DNA from: Pseudomonas sp. JAI120
GTDB lineage: Bacteria > Pseudomonadota > Gammaproteobacteria > Pseudomonadales > Pseudomonadaceae
DNA: 64,000 nucleotides
Reading direction: 5' to 3'
NCBI RefSeq assembly: GCF_014207255.1
Contig: NZ_JACHCZ010000001.1
Coordinates: 1,417,378-1,481,377 of the forward strand
Shown: in pieces, positions 29,274 to 38,487 of the stretch
How the letters are laid out: each line of letters opens with the position of its first letter
Position numbering within the stretch: the stretch's first letter is position 1
Notes under the pieces: generated by a model
Database searches by the model: none
What the model was told of the DNA's origin: nothing
The model's input: only the letters and a program-made list of their open reading frames with translations
Made by a program: the position numbers and the translations under genes

Positions 29274-29521
29274 TGCCCTGCTCCTTCAACGGATAAAGAA
29301 GCGACTTTATCATTCACTGTCTATTCTGGCCGTCATAAACGTTGGCTTAAACAATGCGAATGATGTATCCCAGACCTGTATGATGCCGCCATGGGAATTA
29401 ATGTCGCCTCTATGCGTCCTAAAAGAGGCAGTCACAGGGACGCGCTTAGCAGTAAGCTACACACATACGACACCTGCCCTGTCTGAAACATGTGTCCTTA
29501 AAAGTAATCAAGGAGAAGTCC

Positions 29522-29716
29522 ATGCTTATACTCACCCGCAAAGTCGGTGAAAGCATAAACATCGGTGATGACATTACGATCACCATCCTGGGCGTCAGCG
29601 GCCAGCAAGTACGAATCGGCATCAACGCCCCCAAGGATGTTGCCGTGCATCGCGAGGAGATTTACCAGCGCATCCAGGCCGGCCTGACCGCTCCGGACAA
29701 AAACCAGACGCCTTGA
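29522..29716 (+). CDS. rsmE: CsrA-family RNA-binding regulator RsmE
   Basis: A 64-residue CsrA-fold protein. [38 protein letters not shown] and the RNA-binding Arg44 region are intact, and the sequence matches RsmE of P. fluorescens/protegens as I recall it, rather than RsmA (which has RRVGETLMVGDD). It binds GGA motifs in 5' leaders and blocks translation of secondary-metabolism genes until the GacS/GacA-controlled RsmX/Y/Z RNAs sequester it. The ATG at 29522 follows AAGGAG. It stands alone, with a leader of about 200 bases. Confidence 0.93.
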   Translation: MLILTRKVGESINIGDDITITILGVSGQQVRIGINAPKDVAVHREEIYQRIQAGLTAPDKNQTP

Positions 29717-29730
29717 AGCGCCCTCAGTAG

Positions 29731-29759
29731 CCAGCCCTTTCGTTCACTGTAACGGCTGG
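29731..29759 (+). terminator. Hairpin after rsmE
   Basis: CCAGCC/GGCTGG enclose an inner CGTT/AACG stem. It is 14 bases after the stop codon and has no strong T-run. Bases 29760-29928 show no gene. Confidence 0.5.
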
Positions 29760-29928
29760 CGAAAACCTCCTCGGACTGCTTTTGTCTTTGTTGCGCGAAC
29801 CGTTTTTTGCCGCATGCTCATCCATGAATCAAGATGAAACTATCTTCACGCCTGGAACTTATTACACCCTCTGCAACCGAATCCCCTGACTGATATCTCG
29901 CCATCAGTGTGCAATTGGGAGCACGTCG

Positions 29929-30174
29929 ATGCTGCCAGGCAATACCCAGCCATTTTTCTCCAGATCCTGGATGATCTCCCTGCTGACAGGGCTGGTCTTT
30001 GTCGGTTTGGAATATGGCCTGAAGCTTGAAATAGAAGGCGCCGAGGCCCCTCGTTCGCGGCTGGACCTGGTATTGCTGCTGTCTGGATACCTGTTCATGT
30101 TCTGTCTCAAGCCTATCCAGATGGCCGTGCAGCGCAAGTTGTGCCAGCGAATCGTGCGCAAAACCGCACACTGA
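29929..30174 (+). CDS. Small membrane protein, 81 aa
   Basis: An 81-residue protein with two hydrophobic helices (about 12-30 and 45-62) separated by a charged loop, and a basic C terminus (RKLCQRIVRKTAH). GGGAG precedes the ATG at a good distance. No family recognised. The topology predicts a two-pass inner membrane protein. Confidence 0.65.
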   Translation: MLPGNTQPFFSRSWMISLLTGLVFVGLEYGLKLEIEGAEAPRSRLDLVLLLSGYLFMFCLKPIQMAVQRKLCQRIVRKTAH

Positions 30175-30273
30175 CGTCCCCGTAATTCACTATCAGATCG
30201 CTGGTATTTACAGCCTCGCAGCAGGACCTATTCTTGGGTGTGTTTGCACAGTCAGTAAAAGGTGCCGGTACAG

Positions 30274-30570
30274 ATGGACACGCTCACTAAAACCCAAATC
30301 GAATCTGAATTGGCAGCCCGCCTGCCCAGCTACACGGTCACCTGTACGCTGCACGCCGACGGCACCCTCTCGGCCGTGCTCAGCGGTCCGGAAACCGATC
30401 ACTTCGCAATCACCGGAATCGTGCGCGCGCATTATCGCGGTGCCGAAGCGATTGCCCGGCTCGCCAACGAGATTCTCAGGGAGATGGTGCTGTCACGCCA
30501 AGGCATGCGCAGTGATCGAATGCAGGCGCCGCCTGATCCAGCCACCCGCGAAGCAGACCGAGGCCGTTAG
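30274..30570 (+). CDS. DUF1652-like small protein
   Basis: A 98-residue soluble protein. The region FAITGIVRAHYRGAEAIARLANEILREMV resembles the DUF1652 family, which is common and unexplained in Pseudomonas. I chose the ATG at 30274; an in-frame GTG at 30262 would add four residues. The family assignment is tentative and no function is known. Confidence 0.6.
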   Translation: MDTLTKTQIESELAARLPSYTVTCTLHADGTLSAVLSGPETDHFAITGIVRAHYRGAEAIARLANEILREMVLSRQGMRSDRMQAPPDPATREADRGR

Positions 30571-30589
30571 CCGTCTCGGCCTTGCTGCG

Positions 30590-31267
30590 TCAGCCCCTCG
30601 CGCGCGCCAAGTACAACAAGCCATCGGCGCTGCGTTGCACCTGCAGCTGTTCATACCCATCGATCGAAGGATGCTCCGTCGCCATGGGCTTGAGGTGCGT
30701 CGAGGTCACGACCATCACATCCGCTCCAGCCGCCTCCCCCGCACGAATACCCACCGTCGCATCCTCAAACACCAGGCAGTCCTGCACCGACACCCCCAGG
30801 CGCTGCGCACCGAGCGCATAACAGGCAGGGTCAGGCTTACCGATAGCCACGTCTTCAGCCGTGACCAGCACCGCTGGCGGTGCAATGCCCGCCGCTTGCA
30901 GTCGACGCAACGCCAGCTCCCTGGGTGCAGAGGTGACCAGCGCCCACTGATCACCGGGCAAGCGGTTCAGAAACTCGACAGCACCGGCAATCGCAACGAC
31001 GCCTTCCACGTCATTGATTTCAGCCTCGGTAATCCACTGTGCTTCAACCTCTGGGTCGACGCCGGGCAAAGCCTGGCGCGTGATGGTGTCGATTGCCCGG
31101 GCGCCATGGATGGTGGTCAGAAACGTCGCCACCTCCAACCCATGGCGTTCAGCCCAGATACTCCATACCCGCTCGGCGGCGGCAATCGAATTGAGCAAAG
31201 TCCCATCCATATCGAACAGAAAGGCGCGGTAAGGGCGGGCAAATACGGCTGAACCTCGGATGGACAC
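30590..31267 (-). CDS. HAD-superfamily sugar-phosphate phosphatase
   Basis: A 225-residue HAD subfamily IA hydrolase. Motif I is FLFDMDGTLLNS with the nucleophile Asp; motif II is in ALVTSAP; motif III/IV are GKPDPACY and VFEDATVGIRAG. A helical cap follows motif I. Such enzymes dephosphorylate small sugar phosphates (YfbT/GPP-like). The start is a GTG (31267). The substrate is unknown. Confidence 0.85.
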   Translation of the reverse strand: MSIRGSAVFARPYRAFLFDMDGTLLNSIAAAERVWSIWAERHGLEVATFLTTIHGARAIDTITRQALPGVDPEVEAQWITEAEINDVEGVVAIAGAVEFLNRLPGDQWALVTSAPRELALRRLQAAGIAPPAVLVTAEDVAIGKPDPACYALGAQRLGVSVQDCLVFEDATVGIRAGEAAGADVMVVTSTHLKPMATEHPSIDGYEQLQVQRSADGLLYLARARG

Positions 31268-31400
31268 TGCGGGGTTTCCTAGTGGGCTGAAACGAATAAT
31301 CGGCGCAATGCAATCTACGGATCACCTGGCGGCTTGTAAACGCCACCGACGCCGGCAAGAACACGGCGGCGCCGAGAACCATGCTGGTGACAGCGTCAGC

Positions 31401-31847
31401 TCAATCGAGGGCGCCATTGAGGACTTCGTAGATGATGCCCGTCGCGATGGCCACCAGTATCAAGTCGGTGCCCGCCTGCTGCCACTCGTACCCATCGTAA
31501 TGGGGCAAACGGCCCAACAAACGCCCGTCCAGTTTCTTGGCAATGCCCGGCGGCAGCGGCTTGCCGCGTGCCAGGTTCTTCTGGATACCAGGCGGCAAGG
31601 CAGGCCCTGGGCTCCAGTAGTCGCGATAACCGCCCAACACATTCAGCACGCTGCCACGGTCGACGTTGGGGCCATGACTGCCTGCTGCACCTTTGCCCTT
31701 GGGCTTGTCATGCCCCTGCCCGCCGTGACCATTGCCTTTATCGTTGCCTTGCCCCTTGCCATTGCCTGGATCAGCCAAAGCCGTACCGCCAGCGGCAAAC
31801 AACACAAGCGTAAGCGCAACAGATACGAATTTCGAGCACTTGATCAT
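31401..31847 (-). CDS. CigR-like (RcnB-related) exported protein
   Basis: A 148-residue protein with a Sec signal peptide (1-25, ending GTALAD), then a low-complexity region rich in Gly, Lys and Asn (NGKGQGNDKGNGHGGQG), then PPGIQKNLARGKPLPPGIAKKLDG and a hydrophobic C-terminal segment. The repeated PPGI-LARG pattern is typical of the CigR family, named after a Salmonella anti-virulence protein. The function in Pseudomonas is unknown. It is probably envelope-located. Confidence 0.75.
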   Translation of the reverse strand: MIKCSKFVSVALTLVLFAAGGTALADPGNGKGQGNDKGNGHGGQGHDKPKGKGAAGSHGPNVDRGSVLNVLGGYRDYWSPGPALPPGIQKNLARGKPLPPGIAKKLDGRLLGRLPHYDGYEWQQAGTDLILVAIATGIIYEVLNGALD

Positions 31848-31910
31848 GACGATTATCCAACACAGGAATGTAGCTGAACTGTAGTCGAGCCTACCGCATC
31901 ACGTAAGAAG

Positions 31911-32516
31911 TCAACTCACCTGACCGCCGACCTCCACCACGTCCACCGGGGTATTCCATGCCGTCGACACCGCGATGCGCAGCCCATCGACCAGGCCCGC
32001 TCCAAGCTGGCTCGGCACGTGGATAAAACCACTGCGTACACCCGAGCCCGCGAGTTCGTGTTGCAAGCGGTAGAACACCTGGTTGCACACAAAGGTGCCC
32101 GCCGTCTGCGATACCGAAACCGCAATCCCCGCCTCGCGCACCGCCCTGGCCATGGCCTTGATCGGCAGCGTCGAGAAGTAGGCCGCAGGGCCGCCGACCA
32201 CGACCGCCGTGTCGATGGGCTGCTCCCCCCGATTATCGGGGATGCGCGCATCGTTGACGTTGATCGCCACCCGCTCGATGGATATTTCGCTGCGCCCGGG
32301 GGCCAACCCAGTGGCAATGACCATTGCCGGGCGCAGCTCACTGATCAGTTGGAGCAGGCAATCACCCGCCGTGGCAAACGCACAGGGCAATCGGCGCGCA
32401 ACAATCCGCACATCATCGTCGAGTTGCACGCCATCCAACTGGCGCACCGCTTCCCAAGAAGGATTCACCAGGTCTTGATCAAAGGGCTCGAACCCCGTCA
32501 GCAATACAGTTCGCAT
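31911..32516 (-). CDS. pcp: Pyroglutamyl-peptidase I
   Basis: A 201-residue cysteine peptidase (C15) that removes N-terminal pyroglutamate from peptides. The start VLLTGFEPFDQDLVNPSWE, the catalytic Glu region ISIERVAINVNDARIPDN, the catalytic Cys in GTFVCNQVFY and His in GFIHVPS are all present, so it should be active. It is slightly shorter than the usual 210-215 residues. It lies seven bases after the DUF979 gene in the same operon. Confidence 0.93.
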   Translation of the reverse strand: MRTVLLTGFEPFDQDLVNPSWEAVRQLDGVQLDDDVRIVARRLPCAFATAGDCLLQLISELRPAMVIATGLAPGRSEISIERVAINVNDARIPDNRGEQPIDTAVVVGGPAAYFSTLPIKAMARAVREAGIAVSVSQTAGTFVCNQVFYRLQHELAGSGVRSGFIHVPSQLGAGLVDGLRIAVSTAWNTPVDVVEVGGQVS

Positions 32517-32523
32517 CTTGGCC

Positions 32524-33474
32524 TCACATCAACACATAAAGCAGGACAATATTGACCACCAGCATCATCAACGCGGTCGGCAGTTGCGCCTTGATCACCG
32601 CGTTCTTGTCCGGCAACTCCAGCAACGCCGCCGGCACGATATTGAAGTTGGCCGCCATCGGCGTCATCAGCGTACCGCAGTAGCCAGAGAACATACCGAT
32701 GGCGGCCATCACCGCCGGGTTACCGCCATAGATACCCACCAGCACCGGCACGCCGACGCCCCCGGTCATCACCGGGAATGCCGCGAAGCCATTGCCCATG
32801 ATCACCGTAAACAGCGCCATGCCCAACACGTACACCATGACCGCCACCAACTTGAAATCCAGGTTGATGTAGGTGGTGGTGACATGGGCGACAGCCGTGC
32901 CGACACCTGCTTCATTGAAGAGCAGGCCAAGCATCGCCAGCATCTGCGGCAGCACCATGGCCCAGCCCAAGGCCTCGGTGAGTCGTCGGGATTCGCGCAA
33001 GGCTTGCACCGGGGTATCACGGGTCAGCCAGCAGGCCAGCCCGAGGGCGATCAGGCAGCCGATACCGAGGGAGACGAAGGTGGTGTTTTTCGGATCCAGC
33101 AGCGGTACCCCGCCAATCTCGGTGTGCTTGAGCAAGACCGAACCAATCACCGTGGTCAGGGGGATCGCCAGCGCCGGGATAAACAGTTTATGCCCGAGGC
33201 GACCGGCACTGGCGCGCGAAGCCTTGTCATGCAACTCAGCATGGGTGCCACGGCCGACGCCGCCCAGACCGGCAATCAGTGCCATCACCACCACCCCCGC
33301 ACCGACAACCACCGAGGGCAGGCGCTCCCCCACCAGGAACGGGATGGCGAACAGCAGCCAGAACAGTGCGCTGGACCAGCGCTTGGGATGGGTCCGATCC
33401 AACAGAATCATGCCGGCGGTGATCAGCAGCAGGACCCCGGCGAGCCAGTACAGGTATTGGATGGAGATGATCAT
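32524..33474 (-). CDS. DUF979 membrane protein (putative pyroglutamate transport)
   Basis: A 316-residue inner membrane protein with about ten hydrophobic helices. It matches DUF979 by length, by the YWLAGVLLLITAGMIL start and by context. It overlaps the DUF969 gene by four bases and is followed by pcp. This three-gene set recurs in many bacteria, and a role as a 5-oxoproline transporter has been proposed from that clustering; the sequence itself does not prove it. Confidence 0.8.
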   Translation of the reverse strand: MIISIQYLYWLAGVLLLITAGMILLDRTHPKRWSSALFWLLFAIPFLVGERLPSVVVGAGVVVMALIAGLGGVGRGTHAELHDKASRASAGRLGHKLFIPALAIPLTTVIGSVLLKHTEIGGVPLLDPKNTTFVSLGIGCLIALGLACWLTRDTPVQALRESRRLTEALGWAMVLPQMLAMLGLLFNEAGVGTAVAHVTTTYINLDFKLVAVMVYVLGMALFTVIMGNGFAAFPVMTGGVGVPVLVGIYGGNPAVMAAIGMFSGYCGTLMTPMAANFNIVPAALLELPDKNAVIKAQLPTALMMLVVNIVLLYVLM

Positions 33475-34187
33475 TGCGCGGCCTCCACTGGGGTCACGGC
33501 GGTCGTCATCTCGCGGGTAAGTCTTCGGTCAAACCGATGAAGTCGGATCGCGTGAATGATAAAGGCGCAGATCGCCGTAGGAATGCCCCACACCGCAATG
33601 TGCAGCGGCTCTACGTCGATCCCCGAACCCAGCAGGAAGGTATGCATCAACGCAATCGCACCAAAGGCGACGAAGATGTCCTCACCAAAAAACAGGCCGA
33701 CGTTATCGGTGGCAGCGCACATGGCCAACACCTTGTGACGCAGTTTGTCAGGCAGTTTGCCGTAGCGCTTTTCCGCCGCGCCTTCGGCCATCGGTGCCAG
33801 CAGCGGGCGCACCATCTGCGGGTGCCCGCCGAGGCTGGTCAAGCCCATGGCTGCGGTGGATTCGCGCACAAACAGATAGATGATCAGCAGGCGTCCGACC
33901 GTGGCGCGCTCAAACCGCGCAATCCAGTTCTGCGCGTGCACGCGCAAGCCGTGGCGCTCCAGCAAACCGATGACTGCGAGAGGCAACAACAGGATCAATT
34001 GCAGGGCGCGAGTCTGTAGGAAACCATCACCCATAGTGGCGAGGATTTTCTCCAGGGGGAAGTGGGCAGCGAGCCCGGTGGCGATAGCCGCGGCGGTGAC
34101 CACCAACAGCGGATTGAAACGCAAAACAAAGCCAACCACGATCACAAGTACGCCGATCAACGGCCATAAGTTCACAACAGTTTGCAT
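33471..34187 (-). CDS. DUF969 membrane protein (putative pyroglutamate transport)
   Basis: A 238-residue membrane protein with six or so hydrophobic helices and the conserved-looking VRESTAAMGLTSLGGHPQMVRPL and CAATDNVGLFFGED. It is the DUF969 partner of the DUF979 protein. I chose the ATG at 34187 behind AAGGA; the longer frame from 34223 lacks a ribosome binding site. First gene of the DUF969-DUF979-pcp operon. Confidence 0.8.
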   Translation of the reverse strand: MQTVVNLWPLIGVLVIVVGFVLRFNPLLVVTAAAIATGLAAHFPLEKILATMGDGFLQTRALQLILLLPLAVIGLLERHGLRVHAQNWIARFERATVGRLLIIYLFVRESTAAMGLTSLGGHPQMVRPLLAPMAEGAAEKRYGKLPDKLRHKVLAMCAATDNVGLFFGEDIFVAFGAIALMHTFLLGSGIDVEPLHIAVWGIPTAICAFIIHAIRLHRFDRRLTREMTTAVTPVEAAQ

Positions 34188-34223
34188 GGCGGAGAGGTCC
34201 TTAAGTGCGCGCTGCGGCGCCAT

Positions 34224-34535
34224 TACAGCAGGATGTGAACAAAGGGTTCACAGCAGGAAGTGGCGTGCAGTCGGCTCGGTTTTTTATTGTTGACCCGTCA
34301 GGGCGAGCGTCAGTGGCGGCAACTGTGCTGCCTGGGAGCGGGAGGTGTCCAACAAGAAAAATTGTTGCTGCAAACCAATAAATTTTGTGGGCAATCGAGG
34401 GGCGCACGAGTAACAAGATGTGGACAGACCACGAAGGATTCGCTCATCTTAACGCCGCCCGTTTATCGGGCGCAGCGCATCTGGCAGTTGATCGGCCTTC
34501 TTCGTCAAACCGTTCACTGAAAAAGGGCAGCACCG
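34224..34535. other. Divergent intergenic region
   Basis: This holds the promoters of the DUF969 operon and of the MFS gene. A short GCCCG/CGGGC hairpin lies near 34455-34470. I cannot assign promoter boxes and see no gene. Confidence 0.4.
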
Positions 34536-35966
34536 GTGAGCTCACCCACTCCAAATTCCGCCGCGCAAAACCGCCTCAGTCTACAAACCCGCCTGATTGC
34601 CCTGGTGGTCGCCGTGACCTTCTTCATGGAGAACCTCGACGCCACGGTCATCGCCACCGCGCTACCGACCATGGCGACCGCCTTCGGGGTGACGCCGGTC
34701 GACATGAACATCGGCATCACCGCCTATATCCTCGCCGTGGCGATCTTCATACCGCTGTCCAGCTGGGCCGCCGACCGCTTTGGTGCGCGCCGGGTATTCG
34801 CTGGCGCAATCATCCTGTTCACCCTCGCCTCGTTGCTCTGCGGGCTGAGCCACAGTATTGAGATGTTCGTGTTCGCCCGAGTCCTGCAAGGCATCGGCGG
34901 CGCATTGATGGTGCCCGTGGGGCGCTTAGCGGTGTTGCGCAATACGGATAAGAAAGACTTGGTGAAAATGATCGCGATCATTACCTGGCCCGGCCTGGTC
35001 GCGCCGATTCTGGGACCGCTGGTCGGCGGCTTGATCGTGACTCATGCATCATGGCCATGGATCTTCTACGTGAATCTGCCGCTGGGTGCGTTGGCACTGG
35101 CCGCCGCACTGTGGCTGGTACCGGAAGGCCGCGAAGCCAGGGTTCGCCAGTTCGATGCCAAGGGCTTTTTGCTGCTGGCAGGCGCCTGCGTGGCCCTGCT
35201 GGGCGGGCTGGAATGGCTGGGTAACCCGAACGGTGCGCGGCTTATTCCAGGCGCCGTGCTGGTCGCGGCAGGCATCGCGCTGGCAGTGTGGGCTCTACGC
35301 CATTGCCGCCATTCGAGCGCCCCCTTATTGCCGCTCGAGACCCTGTCCATCGATACATTTCGTGTGAGTATCTACGGCGGCTCGCTGTTTCGCCTGGCCA
35401 TCAGCGCCCTGCCGTTCCTGCTGCCGCTGCTGTTTCAAGTCGCCTTTGGCTTGCCCCCGGTGGACGCAGGCTTGCTGGTGCTGGCGGTATTCGCTGGCAA
35501 TCTGGCGATGAAACCGTTCACCACGGCCATCATGCGCCGCTATGGGTTTCGCCAGGTCTTGCTGGTGAACGGGGTGATCGGCGTGGTGTCGATAGCCGCT
35601 TGCACGCTTTTCACGGCGCAGACCCCATTTGTACTGATCGCGGCCGTGTTGTTTGTGGGAGGTCTGTCACGCTCGATGCAGTTCACCTGCTACAACTCGA
35701 TCGGCTTCGCGGATGTGCCCAAGCCGCGCATGAGTGAGGCGTCGGCGCTGTTCAGCATGTCATTCCAGCTGGCCATGGGGATGGGCGTAACGGTGGCGGC
35801 GCTGCTGCTACGGGCATCCATGAGTGTGCAAGGGCATGAGATGCACGCGCAGGTCGGGGATTTTCGCGTGGCGTTCGTCGGAGTGGCGCTGCTGGGAGTG
35901 TGGGCGCTGGTGGATGTATATCGCTTGCCGGTGGGAGCGGGAGAAAGTGTGTTGAATCGACAGTGA
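34536..35966 (+). CDS. MFS drug/metabolite exporter, DHA2-type
   Basis: A 476-residue inner membrane antiporter-type protein. It has the DHA2 features: FFMENLDATVIATALPTMA in helix 1, the motif A ADRFGARRVF between helices 2 and 3, and ARVLQGIGGALMVPVGRL in helix 4. About 14 hydrophobic helices are seen. It probably expels drugs or metabolites by proton exchange; the substrate is unknown. The start is a GTG behind GGG. Its C terminus meets the convergent coiled-coil gene 30 bases away. Confidence 0.87.
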   Translation: MSSPTPNSAAQNRLSLQTRLIALVVAVTFFMENLDATVIATALPTMATAFGVTPVDMNIGITAYILAVAIFIPLSSWAADRFGARRVFAGAIILFTLASLLCGLSHSIEMFVFARVLQGIGGALMVPVGRLAVLRNTDKKDLVKMIAIITWPGLVAPILGPLVGGLIVTHASWPWIFYVNLPLGALALAAALWLVPEGREARVRQFDAKGFLLLAGACVALLGGLEWLGNPNGARLIPGAVLVAAGIALAVWALRHCRHSSAPLLPLETLSIDTFRVSIYGGSLFRLAISALPFLLPLLFQVAFGLPPVDAGLLVLAVFAGNLAMKPFTTAIMRRYGFRQVLLVNGVIGVVSIAACTLFTAQTPFVLIAAVLFVGGLSRSMQFTCYNSIGFADVPKPRMSEASALFSMSFQLAMGMGVTVAALLLRASMSVQGHEMHAQVGDFRVAFVGVALLGVWALVDVYRLPVGAGESVLNRQ

Positions 35967-35996
35967 AGGCTGAGGTTCAACACACTTTTGCAACTA

Positions 35997-36440
35997 TCAG
36001 GCGGTGGTACTGACCATCGAACCCGACGTGCTGTTGCCCTCATCAATGACCGCCTGCAACAGCGCGGAAGTCACTGTCTGCAACGCCGCCGCAGTGCCAG
36101 CGATCTGCATCTGCGCCGCCGCCACTGCCGCCGCTTTGGCTTCTGCACTCTGATTGCTGGACTGAGCTTTCTGCAAGGCTTGCTGCTGCGCTTGAAGCTG
36201 CTTTTGCAACTGCTCGATCTGCTTCTTCAACTCTTTGACGGTATCGGACTCCTTCGAGAGCGAGGAGGCTTGACCACCACCACCTACACCTGCCGCACCA
36301 TTGGAATCAGCGTGCATGTTGACGGTCATGCCGCCTGCGCTGCTTGTGCTTTCCTTGGTTTCGGTAGCCGTCGAGCTGACAGTGCTTGGAGTGCTTGGAG
36401 TGCTTGCTACGGAGGCGGTAGTGCTGATGTTGATAAGCAT
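35997..36440 (-). CDS. Coiled-coil FlxA-like protein
   Basis: A 147-residue protein with no signal peptide. A Ser/Thr-rich N terminus (1-60) leads to a coiled coil (about 67-100: VKELKKQIEQLQKQLQAQQQ) and an Ala/Gln-rich helix. The pattern resembles the FlxA-like family, which is poorly understood. No flagellar gene is nearby. The function is unknown. Confidence 0.6.
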   Translation of the reverse strand: MLINISTTASVASTPSTPSTVSSTATETKESTSSAGGMTVNMHADSNGAAGVGGGGQASSLSKESDTVKELKKQIEQLQKQLQAQQQALQKAQSSNQSAEAKAAAVAAAQMQIAGTAAALQTVTSALLQAVIDEGNSTSGSMVSTTA

Positions 36441-36544
36441 GCCAGATGTCCGAGAGTAAGAGGTTTGCGAGCACTATCGGCCTGGGTGTCGATTACTTTA
36501 GGTGGGGGTGGGAAGATTTTCGGGTAGTAATAAATCGCACGAAC

Positions 36545-36575
36545 AAAAAAGGGCTCACCTTTCGGTGAGCCCTTC
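36545..36575 (-). terminator. Terminator after tRNA-Val
   Basis: GGGCTCACC and GGTGAGCCC form a nine-base stem with a TTTC loop; on the minus strand it is followed by T6. It lies 29 bases downstream of the tRNA-Val gene. Confidence 0.85.
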
Positions 36576-36603
36576 TAGACCGCCCAGCAGAGCGGATTTT
36601 GTT

Positions 36604-36680
36604 TGGTAGGCGCGATTGGACTCGAACCAACGACCCCCACCATGTCAAGGTGGTGCTCTAACCAACTGAGCTACGTGCCT
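36604..36680 (-). tRNA. tRNA-Val (anticodon GAC)
   Basis: A 77-base cloverleaf with anticodon stem CCACC/GGTGG and loop TTGACAT, which puts GAC at the anticodon. The T-loop is GGTTCGAGTCC and CCA is encoded. The acceptor stem AGGCACG/CGCGCCT has one A-C mismatch at the fifth pair. It reads GUC and GUU codons. Confidence 0.95.
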
Positions 36681-36864
36681 GCTGTGAGGCGGCATTCTAC
36701 GGAATTCCGAAGGGGTGTCAACATCTTTTTTGCAGCTAAGCCTATGAATATGCGAATTATTTATTTGCAGCCGGGGCACCGCGCTTTTTTGGGTGGCTGG
36801 CAGGCAATTTTCAACTCAGGTAGGATCGGGGCACTCGTAAAAAATATAAAACAGAGGTTCCAGG

Positions 36865-38148
36865 ATGGCGAACACCCCCTACCCCCAGTCGTATTACGCC
36901 GCTTCAGCAAATGCCGTTCCGCCGCGCCCAAGGCTGCAAGGCGACGCCGAAACCGATGTGTGCGTGATTGGCGCCGGCTATACCGGCCTGTCCAGCGCGC
37001 TGTTTCTGCTGGAGAACGGTTTTCGCGTCACGGTACTGGAAGCCGCAAAGGTGGGTTTTGGCGCGTCGGGCCGCAATGGCGGGCAGATCGTCAATAGCTA
37101 CAGCCGTGACATTGATGTGATCGAGCGCAGTGTCGGCCCCCAGCAGGCGCAGTTGCTGGGGCAGATGGCGTTCGAAGGCGGCAGGATCATTCGCGAGCGG
37201 GTCGCCAAATACCAGATCCAGTGCGACCTGAAGGACGGCGGCGTGTTCGCGGCACTCAACAGCAAGCACATGGGCCATCTGGAGTCGCAAAAACGCTTGT
37301 GGGAGCGCTACGGCCATACACAGTTGGAGTTGCTGGACGAGCGTCGCATTCGCGAGGTAGTGGCCTGTGACAACTATGTCGGCGGCCTGCTGGACATGAG
37401 TGGCGGCCACATCCACCCACTCAACCTGGCACTGGGTGAAGCCGCAGCCGTGGAGTCACTGGGCGGTACGATCTACGAACAATCGGCGGCGGTGCGCATC
37501 GAGCGGGGTGCCAACCCGGTGGTCCACACGGCCGAAGGCAAGGTCAGGGCCAAGTTCATCATCGTCGCGGGCAATGCCTACCTGGGCAACCTGGTGCCGG
37601 AGTTGGCGGCCAAGTCGATGCCCTGTGGCACTCAGGTGATCACGACGGCGCCACTCGGGGATGAACTGGCCAAGACCCTCCTGCCGCAGGATTACTGCGT
37701 AGAGGACTGCAACTACCTGCTCGACTACTATCGCCTCACCCGTGACAAGCGCCTGATCTTCGGCGGTGGCGTGGTGTATGGCGCGCGCGACCCGGCGAAC
37801 ATCGAAGCAATCATCCGCCCGAAGATGCTCAAGGCCTTCCCGCAACTCAAGGATGTAAAGATCGACTACGCCTGGACCGGCAACTTCCTGCTGACCCTGT
37901 CGCGCTTGCCGCAGGTCGGCCGCCTGGGCGACAACATCTACTACTCACAGGGCTGCAGCGGCCATGGCGTGACGTACACCCACCTGGCGGGCAAGGTACT
38001 GGCGGAAGCGCTGAGAGGCCAGGCAGAGCGCTTTGATGCTTTTGCCGACCTGCCGCACTACCCATTTCCGGGCGGGCAACTGTTGCGCACACCGTTTGCG
38101 GCACTGGGGGCCTGGTATTACGGGCTGCGAGATAAGCTGGGTTTCTGA
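36865..38148 (+). CDS. FAD-dependent oxidase, gamma-glutamylputrescine oxidase-like
   Basis: A 427-residue DAO-family flavoprotein. The FAD-binding motif VCVIGAGYTGLSSALFLLENG lies at 32-52, followed by GASGRNGGQIVNSYSRD. The C-terminal part has GCSGHGVTYTHLAGK, the conserved second FAD contact. It resembles PuuB/PauB, which oxidises gamma-glutamyl-putrescine in polyamine breakdown, but related oxidases use other amines. No other polyamine gene is adjacent, so the substrate is tentative. Confidence 0.8.
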   Translation: MANTPYPQSYYAASANAVPPRPRLQGDAETDVCVIGAGYTGLSSALFLLENGFRVTVLEAAKVGFGASGRNGGQIVNSYSRDIDVIERSVGPQQAQLLGQMAFEGGRIIRERVAKYQIQCDLKDGGVFAALNSKHMGHLESQKRLWERYGHTQLELLDERRIREVVACDNYVGGLLDMSGGHIHPLNLALGEAAAVESLGGTIYEQSAAVRIERGANPVVHTAEGKVRAKFIIVAGNAYLGNLVPELAAKSMPCGTQVITTAPLGDELAKTLLPQDYCVEDCNYLLDYYRLTRDKRLIFGGGVVYGARDPANIEAIIRPKMLKAFPQLKDVKIDYAWTGNFLLTLSRLPQVGRLGDNIYYSQGCSGHGVTYTHLAGKVLAEALRGQAERFDAFADLPHYPFPGGQLLRTPFAALGAWYYGLRDKLGF

Positions 38149-38157
38149 CAAATCAAT

Positions 38158-38179
38158 GGGAGCCGGTTCGCCGGCTCCC
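38158..38179 (+). terminator. Hairpin after the oxidase gene
   Basis: A perfect nine-base stem GGGAGCCGG/CCGGCTCCC with a TTCG tetraloop, nine bases after the stop codon. It lacks a T-run on the plus strand. Confidence 0.6.
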
Positions 38180-38205
38180 GCAAAAAATTGCCGAATCGCA
38201 GACAC

Positions 38206-38236
38206 AAAAAACCCCGGTCTTTCGACCAGGGTCTTT
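38206..38236 (-). terminator. Terminator after the tRNA-Asp pair
   Basis: On the minus strand an imperfect GACCCTGGTC/GACCGGGG stem with a GAAA-type loop is followed by T6. It is 69 bases downstream of the last tRNA-Asp. Confidence 0.75.
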
Positions 38237-38305
38237 GCTATCGGATCAAAGTAGCCAGTGGCTTTCTTTGTGCTTCAAGGCGTTCAGTGGGCCTTGAAGC
38301 AGATA

Positions 38306-38382
38306 TGGCGCAGCGGACGGGACTCGAACCCGCGACCCCCGGCGTGACAGGCCGGTATTCTAACCGACTGAACTACCGCTGC
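38306..38382 (-). tRNA. tRNA-Asp (anticodon GTC), copy 2
   Basis: A 77-base cloverleaf with acceptor stem GCAGCGG/CCGCTGC and anticodon loop CTGTCAC, giving GTC. CCA is encoded. It is identical to the copy at 38488-38564, of which it lies 105 bases downstream. Confidence 0.97.
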
Positions 38383-38487
38383 GTATCGCTTGACCGGCCG
38401 AGCAAACCGCCTCAACCGTCTTTGAACATCTGATCGACCAGCCTTGGCTGTTCAACCTCAAGCCCGATAAATCGAACCTGGAAAATA

